Assembly: GCA_034008185.1 (NCBI GenBank)
Contig: CM067081.1
Location: 27,402,806-27,466,805 of the forward strand
Reading direction: 5' to 3'
Length of the DNA stretch: 64,000 nucleotides
From: Gorsachius magnificus
Taxonomy: Eukaryota; Chordata; Aves; Pelecaniformes; Ardeidae
Shown one piece after another: positions 32,501 through 45,200 of this stretch (within the stretch, counting starts at the first letter, position 1; each line of letters opens with the position of its first letter). The notes below the pieces were generated by a model. It made no database searches. It had not been told where the DNA came from and worked only from the letters and a program-made list of their open reading frames with translations. A program made the translations under genes and the position numbers.

Positions 32501-35500
32501 ACTTAGTGCTTTGTGGACCACGGCCACAAATAAGATCTAAAATTTTTTGTTCAGGAAATACTTAAACTGTTGCAGTTTAAGAATTGTCAAGCCTGATCTT
32601 GCTCAGTTAGGTCTTCTGTGAAGATCAGTCTGACTTTCAGCACCTGTATTTCAAAGGCTGAATATTCACTTCTATGCAGGTCACAGTATCTTTCCCCCAG
32701 TTAAAATGTATTGGGACAGAAAATACACTGGAAGCAAAACCTACTGGTGAGACAGCAGGCTGAGCACATCCAAGGAGCTTTGAGTGATCATTCAATACTT
32801 TAAGTAGAGTGAGTTGGAATTGGGAAGTGTTGAGGATTTTAACTCTGACCCATGATGTTGAATTCAACAGTTGTTTAACATTGCTATTGAAAACAAATAG
32901 AAAGCTTCCTAATCTTATTCTAGCAGTTTCCATACTACCATGCTGTGACTTTCAGAAGACACACATGTGCTGTGGTTGCATGATCCTGTTTCTTCTGTGT
33001 TGTAGTTAATTTCTTTAACCAATAACTTCTAACATTAAATATTGTAGCTGTCTCTGGTGTCCTGAGAAAGCTGTTCTTTATGGGTGGGGATGTGTTGTGG
33101 ATCCATGTTCCCTTAACCTTAAGATGGACAAGCAGAACTCAAAATAATACTCCATGGGAAGGTACTGATTCAACAGCTGCGGTCAGTCTTTGTTTTCCTC
33201 TTCTCTGGAGTGAGTTAAGGATATGTCTGAGAAGTAAGTGGGTAATTAGAGAGAATGATTTAACTGTGGTCAGGACAGTTAAGCTGTTAATTCATGACTG
33301 AAGGGTGTCTGCCTTCCTGGGAAATCTGGCTGTGTGATTAGTCTGTGTACATACCTGATTGTTGTCAGTTCTACAAATGACTAGAATTAGCTCTGATTGC
33401 TGAGGCTGGTACTTATTTTAGCCAGTGACCTTGAAGCAGCTTGTGGGGCTGCTCTTAAGGATGAGAAACAAGCCCAGCAACATCAGTGATTGCTTCCTGG
33501 AATTAAGCTTTTTGTCTTGCAATTTTCTTCAGCACCCACTGCCCCAGAGCAAGATTGTCTTCATGTACTGAAGAGCTGTGCAGACTCTGCTAGGCAGATG
33601 CGAACTGGAGGAGGTACAGACCTGTCCCCTACAACTCAGATGTTCTAGAGCCCTATTGAGTCTATGAACTTTGTTAGGTCCCCTAGAGGTTAGAGTGGGT
33701 GTATGTATTTTCTCATTGCATCAAACAATTAAGAGTCTCACTGAATATTTATTTTTAGCTCTTGTCTGCTTCATAGTTCTTCCTTTGTATGGTAAGCTCA
33801 GACTTTCTCTTGGATGCTTGTTCAGATTGCATCCACTTAATATAAAAAAAGAAAGCTAGGCATGATGAGATGCCCTTAATGATCATCCCTGGCAATGCAT
33901 TTGTGGAGGATGCACACTTTATTGGATGTTCCTGCAGAGATGTATAGAAACATTGGCTTAGAAAGACTGCATGAGTAGCTAATATAGCCAGTCCCAGGTC
34001 TTCTGTGCCCTGCTTGGGGTTTGTCAGTATAGATAGCAGCAGGGCAAACACTGACAAGAATTAGCACAGCAAACTTCCAGGACAGTCTACAGAAAGATAC
34101 TGAGTATATGATACAGTTAATCCTAAAGTACATGCCTACCCTCATCAAATTAACTTGCATCTAAACTAAGCCATGACACAAAAGACCAGGCAGTTCTGGC
34201 CCTAATCCTCCTGAAGATGCTAAAATTATGGTTCTGTCCTGGAGTTTTGTACAGTGCTTGTCTAGCTAGGCTGTGCTTGGACCAAAAAAGAATCGTGGGC
34301 TGAGCAAGGGCTGGTTCCTGGCCAAATGCCTGTCTCCATTCTTTTGTTTGGCCTTCTCCTTTTTTTTTTTAAGCAGTTTGTCCTGGGGTGAGCTTGTTAG
34401 AAAAGGACAAAATAATCAGTGTGAGCCAACAGGCTGTGTGGGTGGCTGTGTTCAGTGCTCATGCTTGCTCTCTGCTGCTCTTGTCTTAGCAGTGTGCGCA
34501 GGATGACCAAGTGTCCCTGTTGCTAGTACCAGGATAACCCTAGCTAAACCGTAAGGGAGTCCTCAATCCTTGTCTTTCAGATGTTCAGACCCTCTTTATT
34601 TGAACAGAGGATCATTACTGGAGCCAAGTGCTGGAAGAACAGGCTGATGATAAAGCATTGAGTTCTGGCAAGAAATAACCTTCTCCCTCCACCATCTGCA
34701 GCCAAGCTGCCTTTTCTATTTGTTTATTATTGTTTGTGTTTTGATGTGTAAATAACTTGAAAATTTAGGAAAGAGAGCCCTGGACCCCACACTATTCAAT
34801 GGATTAGGCATTTGGTACTAATCAATGAGCTGCTTACAGTAGAATATTGTAAAACCTATCCCTATCTAGGCAGAAACTAGAGTGTGATGTGATCTTAAAA
34901 CAGAATCATCTTCCTTTTGATTTTGTTGGTTTTTGGTCCCTCAGAAGGAGGTTAGAAATATCGGGGAATTAACAAAATGGATGGCAAAACAGACTGCAGA
35001 TAAGCAGCAACAGCAGTGCTGTTCTCCCATGTGGTAATGGAGCAAGATGTTGAGGTGGCAGAACCAGGTTCACACCAAAACACATTTGCATAACACAAGC
35101 TTAAAATGTACCTGTCCCAGTGCCGTGATGTATTGTCACCTCTGTTTGCTTGAAGAGGCACATAAAAGTATTCTTCTGGTTCAGCTGTACAAGAAAAGAC
35201 CTTACACTTTTTATTGCATTAAACCAGAAGGCAAAGAGGGAATTGACTTATAGTGAAAATACTGGTGATACTGTGGTCTGATGGTCTCCCAAGAATACAA
35301 CCAGAAGAGGGCACCAATGTCCTTGGTCCGTGGCTTGAGGGGAAAGTCAACCTAAGTGTTTCCCAAAAGGATGATGGCTCAAGAAGGCCATTTGGTCTTG
35401 GACTCACTCTTACATGTTTTTGGGGTAGACTAGCAACATGTGAGACCACTGCAACAATGTGGTTACGTTCAGTTATTTTTTCATTAAAGGTAATCAGGAT

Positions 35501-38500
35501 TTAGTGAAGCTGCAATGTAAGTTTAGCAGCTGTGCTGCCTAGTGCTCATACATGGTGCCTCAGGGACACTTGCAGAAAATAAATGAACTTTTCAGAACAT
35601 CCGTAGTCTTGTACTGTGGAATTGGACTTTTTGCACTAGTCTATCCAACACGTTCAGTCAGATTTTTTTTTTCCTGGCTATACAAATCAAGCTGATACTG
35701 ACTCAAACTTAAAACCTGTTTTGGACAGGATAAAAATATGACGGAAGCTCTTAATGTTCATCACATAAGTAAGTGTTCTGTTGAAGCAGGTCTGATAGAG
35801 GAGCATCTCCTTATATTGCAGGTTGGGCAGATGAAGCTCTTGTAATACTACAGAGCTTGTATGGTTTGTGCAGGAAAGAGGGGAATTCCTGCCAGACGAT
35901 TCAGCCTTATCTGGAGGAAGGGGAGGGGGGGAAACCCCCCAAATCAATTGCAATTTTTAAGTTAGAATGTGGTGTTGTTGCTCACTGAAAACTTCAGAGT
36001 TAGTTCTTGTTTCAAGGCAATCTAGCCAGATGGAGAATAGTTATGTAAGACAATTATACCCAGCTCGTGGTATTTAAGTGTAATTTTTTGGATCTTAGCC
36101 ATGTTTTCCTTGTTCTGCTCTCAACTTGAGCTGTGTTTTACTCTCACAAGCTGCTCACCCATTCAAATCTGTATTTTTTTGTCTGCAGCTGTTTCTAAAA
36201 TGTATTTGCTCTCAGCTTTAGCCTCTAAAAAGAAGGCAGGAGGTGCACAGGTAGAGTCAGTGGAAAGCTTGTATCCAGAACAGTCGGAGTGCTGCAGCAG
36301 TGATCTAACATTATCCAATTCAAAATTTGTCAGTAAAGCATTTTTTTAGTCAAATGGAAGTGTTTTCTTCTTGGACAATTACGTTGCTGTTGCTATGAGC
36401 CTGGGTTCTTTATTCTTTCTGAGCTTTTGCAGGTATCTATACAGATGTATTTTAAGACAGCTGCTGAACCAGTTGTCATGTGCACAGAAGGATGGGCTGC
36501 CTGAGGTGCTCCGTGGACATTACCTAGAAGAAAATGAATGCTTTGTTCTGGATAATGGTAGCAGCTTTTGGGAGGTGTTGCTCACTCTGAGTAGAAGAGG
36601 TGGGGGGGAGAGCAGAGCATGCTCACATCATGCATGCGTATCTTCGGTGGGCACTCGAGCATGTGTGAACAAATGCAACTTTCCACATATGCCTGTGCAT
36701 CTGCTAGCTGAACACTGTACTCCTTCCTCTGTCTTTTTTTTTCCCTCTTCATTCAGTGACTGCTCACAACTTTAAAATGGTGTGGAAGGAGGATGGGGGC
36801 TCTGCATAGGCTCCTTTGCTGGAAGCATAATGCTGTACAGCATTCCTGGCCCAGAGCTAGTAAATAATAAATCTCCCCTCATGCAGGACTGACACATTAG
36901 TGCTGAACAGAGCACACCCACTCTTAAAAGCATTTCCCTGCACCAAGTCTTACACATGAAGTTGGCTTCTAATCTTTTTTTTTAGCTAGTTATCCTGTAT
37001 CACCTGGTGAAAGACAAGCCTAGCAGGGAGTAAACAGGCTCCAATGGCTTTATTTCTTCAGGAAGTAATCAGGGCAGAAGGCTTTGCTGCAGTTTGCCAG
37101 ATTATGCCTCAAAAAACTGTACTTTCTGTAAATAGTTTCTTGTCCTAGTGCACAAAAATTAGGCCCTCATGAAAATCACAGCACAACCACTGCCAGTGCT
37201 CCCAGAGCACTGAGCTGGGCAGTACATAAGGGGTGCACGAGTAGGTTCTGCTGTTTAATGCCATTCTCTGGGCCAATGCGGAGGTTACTGTCTGGGAACT
37301 GCTGATCTCTGCAACTTCCACTTGTGTTAAAGCAAGTGCTGACTGGACTTAAACTGGGAAAATCCTTTATTTTATTGTCAGATGAAATCTCCATAACCTT
37401 TCATAGCTATCTTGTAAAGAGAAAAGGAGTTGGCTAAAAACAAAACCACCCCCAAAACCCAGCAAACTCAGATTCATTAATCTAATTACCAAGAAGACTA
37501 CATTGTCAATATTGTATCAATAATGTACTGAATTGTCTCTAGCAGAACACAATATGAATTAAAAAGTTGCTGATTCCTCTGTCAGGAGAAAAACTTCTGG
37601 ATGCTTTGGGATGGGAAAAGCTTCCAGAACTGACTGGTAAGTGTCTGAAAACATAATATTTTAGAATCTTTGGAGTTTTTTTCCTTGTATGGTGTGATAC
37701 AAGTGATCACTCTATGGATGCTCAAGGAGATTCTGGGAATTTCTTTGTGCTAATTCATATTAAAGATACTGAAAAATTAAAGAGTAATATTAAGTGTAAT
37801 GGTATAAAATTCAATGTAACATTAAAGCTGATAAAAAGCTTAGTACAGTATCAAATATAGTAAGTCTATTTGCCCTTGATGTTCTATAAGTGACTTTGCT
37901 AAAAGATGGAAGGCTATCACTGGATTTTTGTTTCTTACCCTTCTTGAGGGCCACTGTCTTGAACTAGTGAGAACTTTACTAAAACTCATACTGTCTTCAG
38001 ATGGGGCCTGTGTTTCACCTGGCATATCAATGATTCAAAATCACCGGCTTCTTTCCTTTTTCTAGAAACAGGGAAAGACTACTATGATTACTGCACCCAG
38101 CAGCAAATAGCATATAGAAATATTCAACATAGTATAACCAGCCCATGATTACAGAATTGATTATCTATAGATTCTGTATCAGCTCATGAAATGTTAACCA
38201 CAGCTTATCTAACCTATGGTCAGAAGTTAAGATGGGAACATATTCTTCAAATATTTTGATTATCTATGCTCTGCATCCAGGATTGATGGTGACAATTTTG
38301 GAAAGCCCATCAACAAAAGATGTGCTGACCTGGAACTCTGCATTGCTTGGTAAATTGCTCCTTCAATTTTCCTCTAAGGAAAGTTCTGTATGTCACTGCA
38401 GAGAGCCAACACATGAAGCCTCCAGGGCTCACCAGTAAGCACTTAGACCAAAACAAGCAGGTAGTCTCAGTGGCTGATCCCATTGTTCAGGGGTTGAATG

Positions 38501-38778
38501 GGAGCACGGCTTCCTCTTGTTCAGAGAGCCTAACACAATGTATTTGTATTCATTCTGTCTTTAATAAATGCTTTGTAGGGTCCTGCTGAGCAGAGTGCTT
38601 TTCATTTGTTTCACCAGTGGTTCTGCTCTCTGGACCTTTTAAGTTACTCTGTATATAAACAGTCTCACATTGTACTTCAGCCACAGAAGAAACCTATACA
38701 CCATCATTTTAGACAAGTGGTATGTTAGGATAGTTGTGGGCAACGATTAACTATGCTCCTATGATCCCTTGGCTGTGA
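29516..38778. other. Long intergenic stretch 3' of CCNA1, no gene seen
   Basis: This sequence is non-coding, TG-rich and low in CpG, with short homopolymers. Frames at 36101-36349 and 36371-36775 are open but show no family features. A possible polyadenylation signal (ttaataaatgc near 38563) suggests a non-coding transcript might end there, but nothing else supports one. Confidence 0.5.
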
Positions 38779-39240
38779 CGCAGAGCTGTCCCCCCTGGAA
38801 TCGATGGCGGGTGGCACACTGGGGCAGGGAAGCTGCTCTAGTTTTCCATTACAGTGTTAGCCTTGCCCTGGGGCCCTCTGGGCTCTGCTCGGGCTAAGGC
38901 TGGGTGCCGCGGGCTGGTGGGGAATGAAGTGGAAGCCTGCACTGGGGAGATGAGCTCGCTGGGGAATCTGATCACACAATGCGAAAAGCTGATTGCAGCG
39001 GTGTCACCAGGTATCGCTGCACTCTTCCCCCTGCACCCCCAGCCTGGCCAGACAGGCATAATGCATCTCCCGGGTTCCTCCTGTGCCGAAATAAAATGCC
39101 CAGTCAACAGTGCTTGAACTCCCTCCCATTCCATGTTTGTTAATCGCACCTCTCAGGTGCTCCTGGGGCCGCCGGCCCACATTAAGCCTCGTTAAGACTG
39201 CGGTAGCGTCTCCCATGTGGCCAGTAAAACATGTCTTTTT
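38779..39240 (+). repeat. GC-rich LTR-like sequence
   Basis: A GC-rich stretch of about 400 bp with an AATAAA at 39090-39095, followed by a downstream GC-rich tail, has the look of an LTR polyadenylation region. It sits directly upstream of a CR1. I cannot name the family and did not find a matching second copy or clear TG...CA ends. Confidence 0.3.
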
Positions 39241-39304
39241 TAGGCACTTGGGAGCAAAGCTGTTGTACATGGCAGTCCTCATCTCATCCTCTCTGCCCCC
39301 CCCC

Positions 39305-40057
39305 CCAAAAAAAAAATACCCCATGCAGCACTACAGGCTTGGGGAAGAGTAGCTGGAAAGCTGCCTGGTGGAAAAAGACCTGGGGGTACTGATTGACAGC
39401 CGCCTGAATATGAGCCAGCAGTGTGCCCAGGTGGCCAAGAAGGCCAATGGCATCCTGGCCTGTATCAGGAATAGTGTGACCAGCAGGAGCAGGGAAGTGA
39501 TCGTGCCCCTGTACTCGGTGCTGGTGAGGCTGCACCTCGAATACTGTGTTCAGTTTTGGGCCCCTCACTACAAGAAAGATGTTGCATTCCTGAAACATGT
39601 CCAGAGGAGAGCAACCAAGCTGGTGAGGGGTCTGGAACACAAGTCATACGGGGAGTGGCTGAGGGAACTGGGGTTATTTAGTCTGGAGAAGAGGAGGCTG
39701 AGGGGAGGCCTGATCGCCCTCTACAACTGCCTGACAGGAGGCTGTAGTGAGGTGGGGGTCGGCCTCTTCTCCCTGGTAACAGACGATAGGACAAGGGGGA
39801 ATGGTTTGAAGCTGCGCCAGGGCAGGTTTAGGCTAGACATTAGGAAAAACTTCTTCACCGAGAGGGTTGTCAGGCTCTGGAATGGGCTGCCCAGGGAGAT
39901 GGTGGAGTCCCCATCCCTGGAGGTATTTAAAAGAAGGATAGATGAGGTGCTTAGGGACATGGTTTAGTGGTAGGATGGCAGTGTTAGGTTAACGGTTGGA
40001 CTCGATGATCTTAAAGGTCTTTTCCAACCAAAGTGATTCTATGATTCTATGATTCTA
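39305..40057 (+). mobile_element. CR1 LINE, 5'-truncated, with intact C-terminal frame
   Basis: The copy opens next to a C11-A10 run, reads PMQHYRLGEE, then has a TAG at 39350-39352. From 39368 to 39967 it is open for 199 codons covering the end of ORF2 ([20 protein letters not shown] through [17 protein letters not shown]). The tail gattctatgattctatgattct is nearly perfect. It is of the ggaaaagacc subfamily. Confidence 0.95.
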
Positions 40058-41284
40058 ACTAGAAGGTCTGTTGCAGTTCAGGCTTTGGCAACAAGAAGTG
40101 ATTGGGTGTTTTGCTCAGTATAGTCTCAGAGTGTATAGAGGCCTTAGTTGACACTGTCTGTATAGATGCATAGATTTTTTAAGGTCAAAAGAGATTATCA
40201 GACTATCTCATGCCTCTTATACCTTTTAACCATGTTTGCTGCTAAATCACGCTTGATAGTACAACCTCTCTATTTTTAACTTCTACATATCTGACTCTAA
40301 TTTCAAATCCTTTCATTTTCCCTTTTCCCAACCAGGTTAAAGAGCCTGTCACTAACTACATTTTCTTCCCATGTGAGAATGTAACCACAATGATTAAATT
40401 ACCCCATGTTTTTTCTCTTGTAAACAAAATGAACTGAGGTTTCTATGCTTTTTATGGTAATAAATTATTTCTAGCTCTCATGTGTTTATAGCATTCCTCT
40501 CCCATTACTGAACATACTTTTAAAACACAGGCATCGGAGGATGGGATGCAACTCTCATCATGGTCTCATGAACACAGTAGCTGTAAGCTGCAGGGCCCAC
40601 AGTCCCTAAAGAAATTCACTTTCTAACAAGTATTGAGAGTAAATGCTGGCAGCTACACGCTGCTGAAGATACGGCTCTTGCTGAAGCCTCCTTGCACTGA
40701 AAGATGATTCACCAATTTTTATTTTTTTCCTAGTGTATACAAATCAAAGGCAGTCTCTCTGCCTCCTGGCAAGTTACCAAAGCCATCAGTTAGGCAGGAG
40801 TTGGCCAGATGTCTTCTACACCGAGAAGCACTGCTAATATATACTAATTGCAATTATTATGCCAGTATTAAATATCACCTTCTGGTTTTTATCTCAAGTC
40901 AGTGCCACTAAAGGACTTTAAGCTCTTCAAGGTATTTCCTTAAAATTCAGAGATGTCAGCATGGATTTTGGTCCCTATTTTGTTTCCAGTAATGCTCACC
41001 TCAGTGCGGCTTGGATGGTCAAACATGACCGTGACGTCTTAGCTCTTCTTTTTTGTAAGTGTAGCAGAAGCAAAAACTTAAGGTTAAGGAGGGTAAATAG
41101 TTTATGTAGGTAAAATTCTGAAGGGGGAAGGAGACTTAGTGGTGAAGGACACAGCAAAGCCTGAGGTGTGCAATGGTGTCTTTCCTGTCAGGATTGTGTT
41201 GAGGCCTCCCCTGTCCCTGTGAGGGCCAGGGTGATGGAGGGCCTGCAGTAGAAGAGGATTGAGTTAGGGATCACCTAATTAAAC
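40058..41284. other. Intergenic, no gene seen
   Basis: This is AT-rich non-coding sequence with no recognised repeat or gene. The last 100 nt may belong to the LTR that follows. Confidence 0.45.
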
Positions 41285-41812
41285 AGGTATACTGGGTGTG
41301 TGTGGAAGGGGAGGCTGCAGGGTGGCCTCTGAGGAGAGACTGGGGCTGCCCCGTGCCAGACACGGCTGGCCCAAATGGACCCACCGCAGGGCACACCGCA
41401 GCCCCTCAGCCAAGATGGCGGCACCGCTGGGATAACCTATTTAAGAAAGGGCAGCAAATACCAGACAGAGGGGGAAGCTGAGGGAAGGCCATGGTTGGAG
41501 GAAGAGGTGGTGGCTCTGTGGCCCTAGAGCAGATATCCCCTGCAGCCCATGGAAACGATCCATGCCAGAGCAGGGAGAACTGTGATGAAGATGGATGGGT
41601 GAGAGGAGCCATTACAGACTGACTTCAGCCCCCTGCACTGCTCAGAGTGGGGTGACGGGCCTGGAGTGAAGCTGAGTATGGGAAAGTGGGGAGGAAATCT
41701 ATTTTAAAGTTTGCCTCTTTGTTTTCCACTAACCAAATCAATAGTTAAATATTTATTTTAATTGGCAATAAATGAAATAAATTTTCCCCAACACAAGTCT
41801 CTTTTGTCCATG
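41285..41812 (+). repeat. Solo LTR of an avian ERVL-like family
   Basis: The sequence includes agccaagatggcggcaccg, a TATA-like tatttaag at 41438-41445, cctgcagcccatggaaacgat, and twin AATAAA motifs at 41767-41772 and 41776-41781 with ttttccccaacacaagtct after them. I recall this layout from a common bird LTR family. The exact left edge is uncertain. No viral interior adjoins it. Confidence 0.6.
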
Positions 41813-42200
41813 ACTGAGGGAGCAGGGTTTCTTTAGCCTGGAGAAAGGGTGGCTAAGGAAAACTTAATTGTTTTCAGCTGCTTATCGGAAGCTTGTTAGA
41901 AAGCCAGAAAAGGATTTTTCTGATGGGCATAGTTGAGGCTGGGAGGTAGCAGCTGCAGCAGCTTGCAGCAAGGGAGGCTCTGTCTGCACATGAAGAAAAA
42001 TATTTCAGCATGAGATTGATCAAGCACTGGTGCAGGTTGCCCAGAGATGTGGCGGGAATCTCTGTTCTTGGAGGTATCCAGAGAGCAATGGAAAAAGCCT
42101 GGAGCACCTGCTCTGGCTGTGAGGTTAGCTCTGCTCTGGGCTGGCGGCCTCCGGAGGGGTGATCTAACCTGGATCCATCTGTCATCCCGCAGGATGCACT
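41813..42200 (+). mobile_element. Old, degraded CR1 LINE fragment, plus strand
   Basis: Recognisable blocks are tttctttagcctggagaaag, agattgatcaagcactggtgcaggttgcccagagatgtgg and ttcttggaggtatccagag, in the order of a CR1 ORF2 C terminus. Many substitutions and gaps separate them, so this is an older copy than the others. Confidence 0.7.
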
Positions 42201-45200
42201 GATGGAATGGGGAAGCGTAACTGCAGAAGGGCTGGTTTTGCTCTGTGTTCCTACTCAACGTGATCAGTTAAATGTTAATTAAAATAGTAGTGAAGGATGA
42301 CAAGAGTAGTTTCCTGATCACCTGAGCAGCAGAGCCTCCACCTTTTAGTATGTTGCTATGTGTGCCTGTTTTTTATATATATGCATAAACATATACATAC
42401 ACAGTGAGGAAAAGCAGTGAATATTTGTACCCAGGCTGCCTGTAGTCAGTGCCTGACCTGAACACCATGACATCTAAAGCTGAGAAAATGCTGACAGTTT
42501 TGGGCACCTGTTTCTGAGAGCTGGAAGAAAGGAACTATGGTCACTGAGAAGCAGTCCAAGTGAAAATTAGTACTTGACAGTAAGCGATCTTCACAGTGTT
42601 GAACCTTAGGATGCATAATACTGCTTGGGATACATTTTGCAGAGCCCAGGTCAGTACAGAGATCAAACGGCAATAGTTGTGTTATAGCTTTGAATCACGA
42701 GTATGTTGCTTTGCTGCCATATGTGCCAGAAGTATATAGTTCTAATTAACCATGTATCATAATGCCAGTAATATTTTTCTTTAATCAGTGCTTATCAAAG
42801 CCATGAGAATGAAAATATTGCCTTCTGCTTTAGGAAGAGTCTGCTTCCTTTTTCTTGTAATCAGCCTTATTTGACACATATGTTTCTCCTGCAATCTGGT
42901 GGCCTGTTCCTCAGAAGTTTGAAGTGGGAGATAAAAGATTTATTTTAATAGTAAAATTTTCTACAGCTGTGGTATGTAGAGGTGTTTTGTGTTTTTTCCT
43001 CCCTTTGTGTGTATCTGTGCACACAGCCTCTGACTGGTCTGAACATGTTCTTGGTCATCTGTGTGCCGACACCCTCTGTTAGTTTTGAGATGCTGCACAG
43101 AGCTTCGGTGTGTCATCTGCGACCTGTGGCCCTCAGTTCTGTCACAGTCATCTCTGTCATAACTGATGAAAGCAGTGTTGCCATAACAGTTTTCATAACT
43201 GTTTTCATGCCCATTTGATCCATTGTGCCATCTGCTACTATGGTGAACAGAAAAGTTATTTGGCAACTTTGACCTTTGTACCCTAGAAGATGAAATAAAA
43301 CCAATTCACTCCATGGCATCCAGTAACTGTTTGTCAGAAACAGTTTTGGGCTAAAGCTGAATTTTTATGTTGGGTGTAAAAGGCTCTACTTGACTGACAC
43401 CAGACCATAGAGAAAGTTTTCAGGGGTGCCTGAATGACCTAGAAGCTTAGGTCTTCTTGAATTTAAGAGACTAATACTCTTGAATTATTTAGATATTTTG
43501 AAAAACTTACACACACTGGGTAAACTCTATGGAAAGCATTTAGGGATTGCCACTAACAACCTATTCTTACCCGAGGTTCTGGGCTGATGTGGTGCATTGC
43601 CTGCTAGCTCTGTGCTGAGGGCCTGGGGTTTGAGGTGTGTCAGAACTGGTGGTAATGCTTTACCAGGGTTTAATATCCAGCTTGTTCTCATTTTGAAAGG
43701 CACTGCAAAGTATATTAACCAATTCACCCACCTCTAGTTTATTTTGACTGATTGCACTGTTTGTGTGGTGATAGGTTGTTGTAAACTGTGGCGATGTTTC
43801 CTTCATACTATTTAGGAAAATCTCATAAGTATTGCAGAAGCCGAAGTGTTGTAAAGTACCAAGAGCAGAGATATGGCAGTCTGGAACCTCGGTGAAAGTT
43901 TGGGATTTTCAAAGCAGTTCCGGACTCAGTTCCTAACTCGTTCGAAGGTGAACTCATACTGCAATTTTTGGTCATCTAACACTTCACTAAACATTGTGCC
44001 ATTGATCTTGATTATGGCAGCAACTTAAAATATTTTTCACATTTTGAAATGACTTTGTAAACACATTTACTCAAAATTCCACAGGAAACAGGGCAGTAAA
44101 AAAGCCTCAGCAGTAACCTAACAAGAAATGTCTATTCTGGTCACTGAATATTGCATCAAATGTGTTCAGCAGATCAGCAGCTGCAGTGTTTATAATCTCT
44201 TGCCCTTTCATGTGTTTTATGGGAAATTGCTTCAAATCCATGTTGGTATTACCTAAGTGGAGTAGCTTCATGCATTTTTGTACAGTTTATTTATTTTTCC
44301 AGAGATTTTGCACAATTGTTTTGCAAAATGTTATGTTTATAACTTCCTAAGAAACTGATTGTGTTTACTGACTGACTAAGACAAGCCTGGGAGTTAGGTT
44401 TCAAACTGCTTTGAGGCAGAAAAGTAATGTGAGGTTTTCAAAGGCACTGGTGTTGATCTAGTCTTTATTCCTGTTGAAGTAGGTGGGAGTGTCAGAAATC
44501 CTAGGTCTGCTTGAAGGAATGATGTGGAGCTTTATACAGTAAGTTTAGCCTTATTTTCTTACAGTTTCTCTGTCTGCAAAAATGAAGGCAGTAATAATCC
44601 ATCACAGCCGTGTCAGTTAACGTCTAGCAAGGGGAACAAAAAAACCCTGAAGTTTTATTTAGCAGGAAAAATATGTACTTGTAACTCAGATTTTTTCTTG
44701 TTTGGTGTTACAATAATCTGAGTTTGCATCCCTTCTTTAGCAAAAACAGAAACAGGGATGAGAGTAACTGGGCAGACATCTGGGACTGGTGACATCTGGT
44801 CAGAGAAGGGATTTGGTCAAGAACAAAGGCAGCTGGTACCATGCAATGGCTGAGGTGCAGAGACAGTTGTATCGAGTTCACCAAGGATGAAGCTTTGCAG
44901 CCCAGGATTTAAGGAGCTAGAAGGGGTGAATGTGGAGAGGATGAAAGAGTCTGACTCCCATTAAATAAGCTGTGTAATCTTCTCTTCCTCTCCAGAAGCC
45001 TTTACTCATGTGAGTTAGAACATTCAAAACTGCTTACACAATCAGGAGAAGAATAAAGAGGTGAAAAAAAAAAACCAAACAGAAAGTAAAATCATCTAAC
45101 TCTTTTGATCTTGATGCCAGCCCTACCAGGGATAAGACTTTCACTGAGGAAAAGAGGAGGGTGCAAAGACATTGTTTCCAGCCTGTCTTACAGGACTTCT

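Noticed and set aside
38555..38580. aataaatgc as the end of a gene
   Set aside because: No upstream exon or open frame supports a transcript; a lone hexamer is common in AT-rich DNA.
39305..39967. The intact CR1 C-terminal frame as a domesticated host gene
   Set aside because: It has the CR1 3' UTR and octamer tail right behind it, so it is simply a young truncated insertion.
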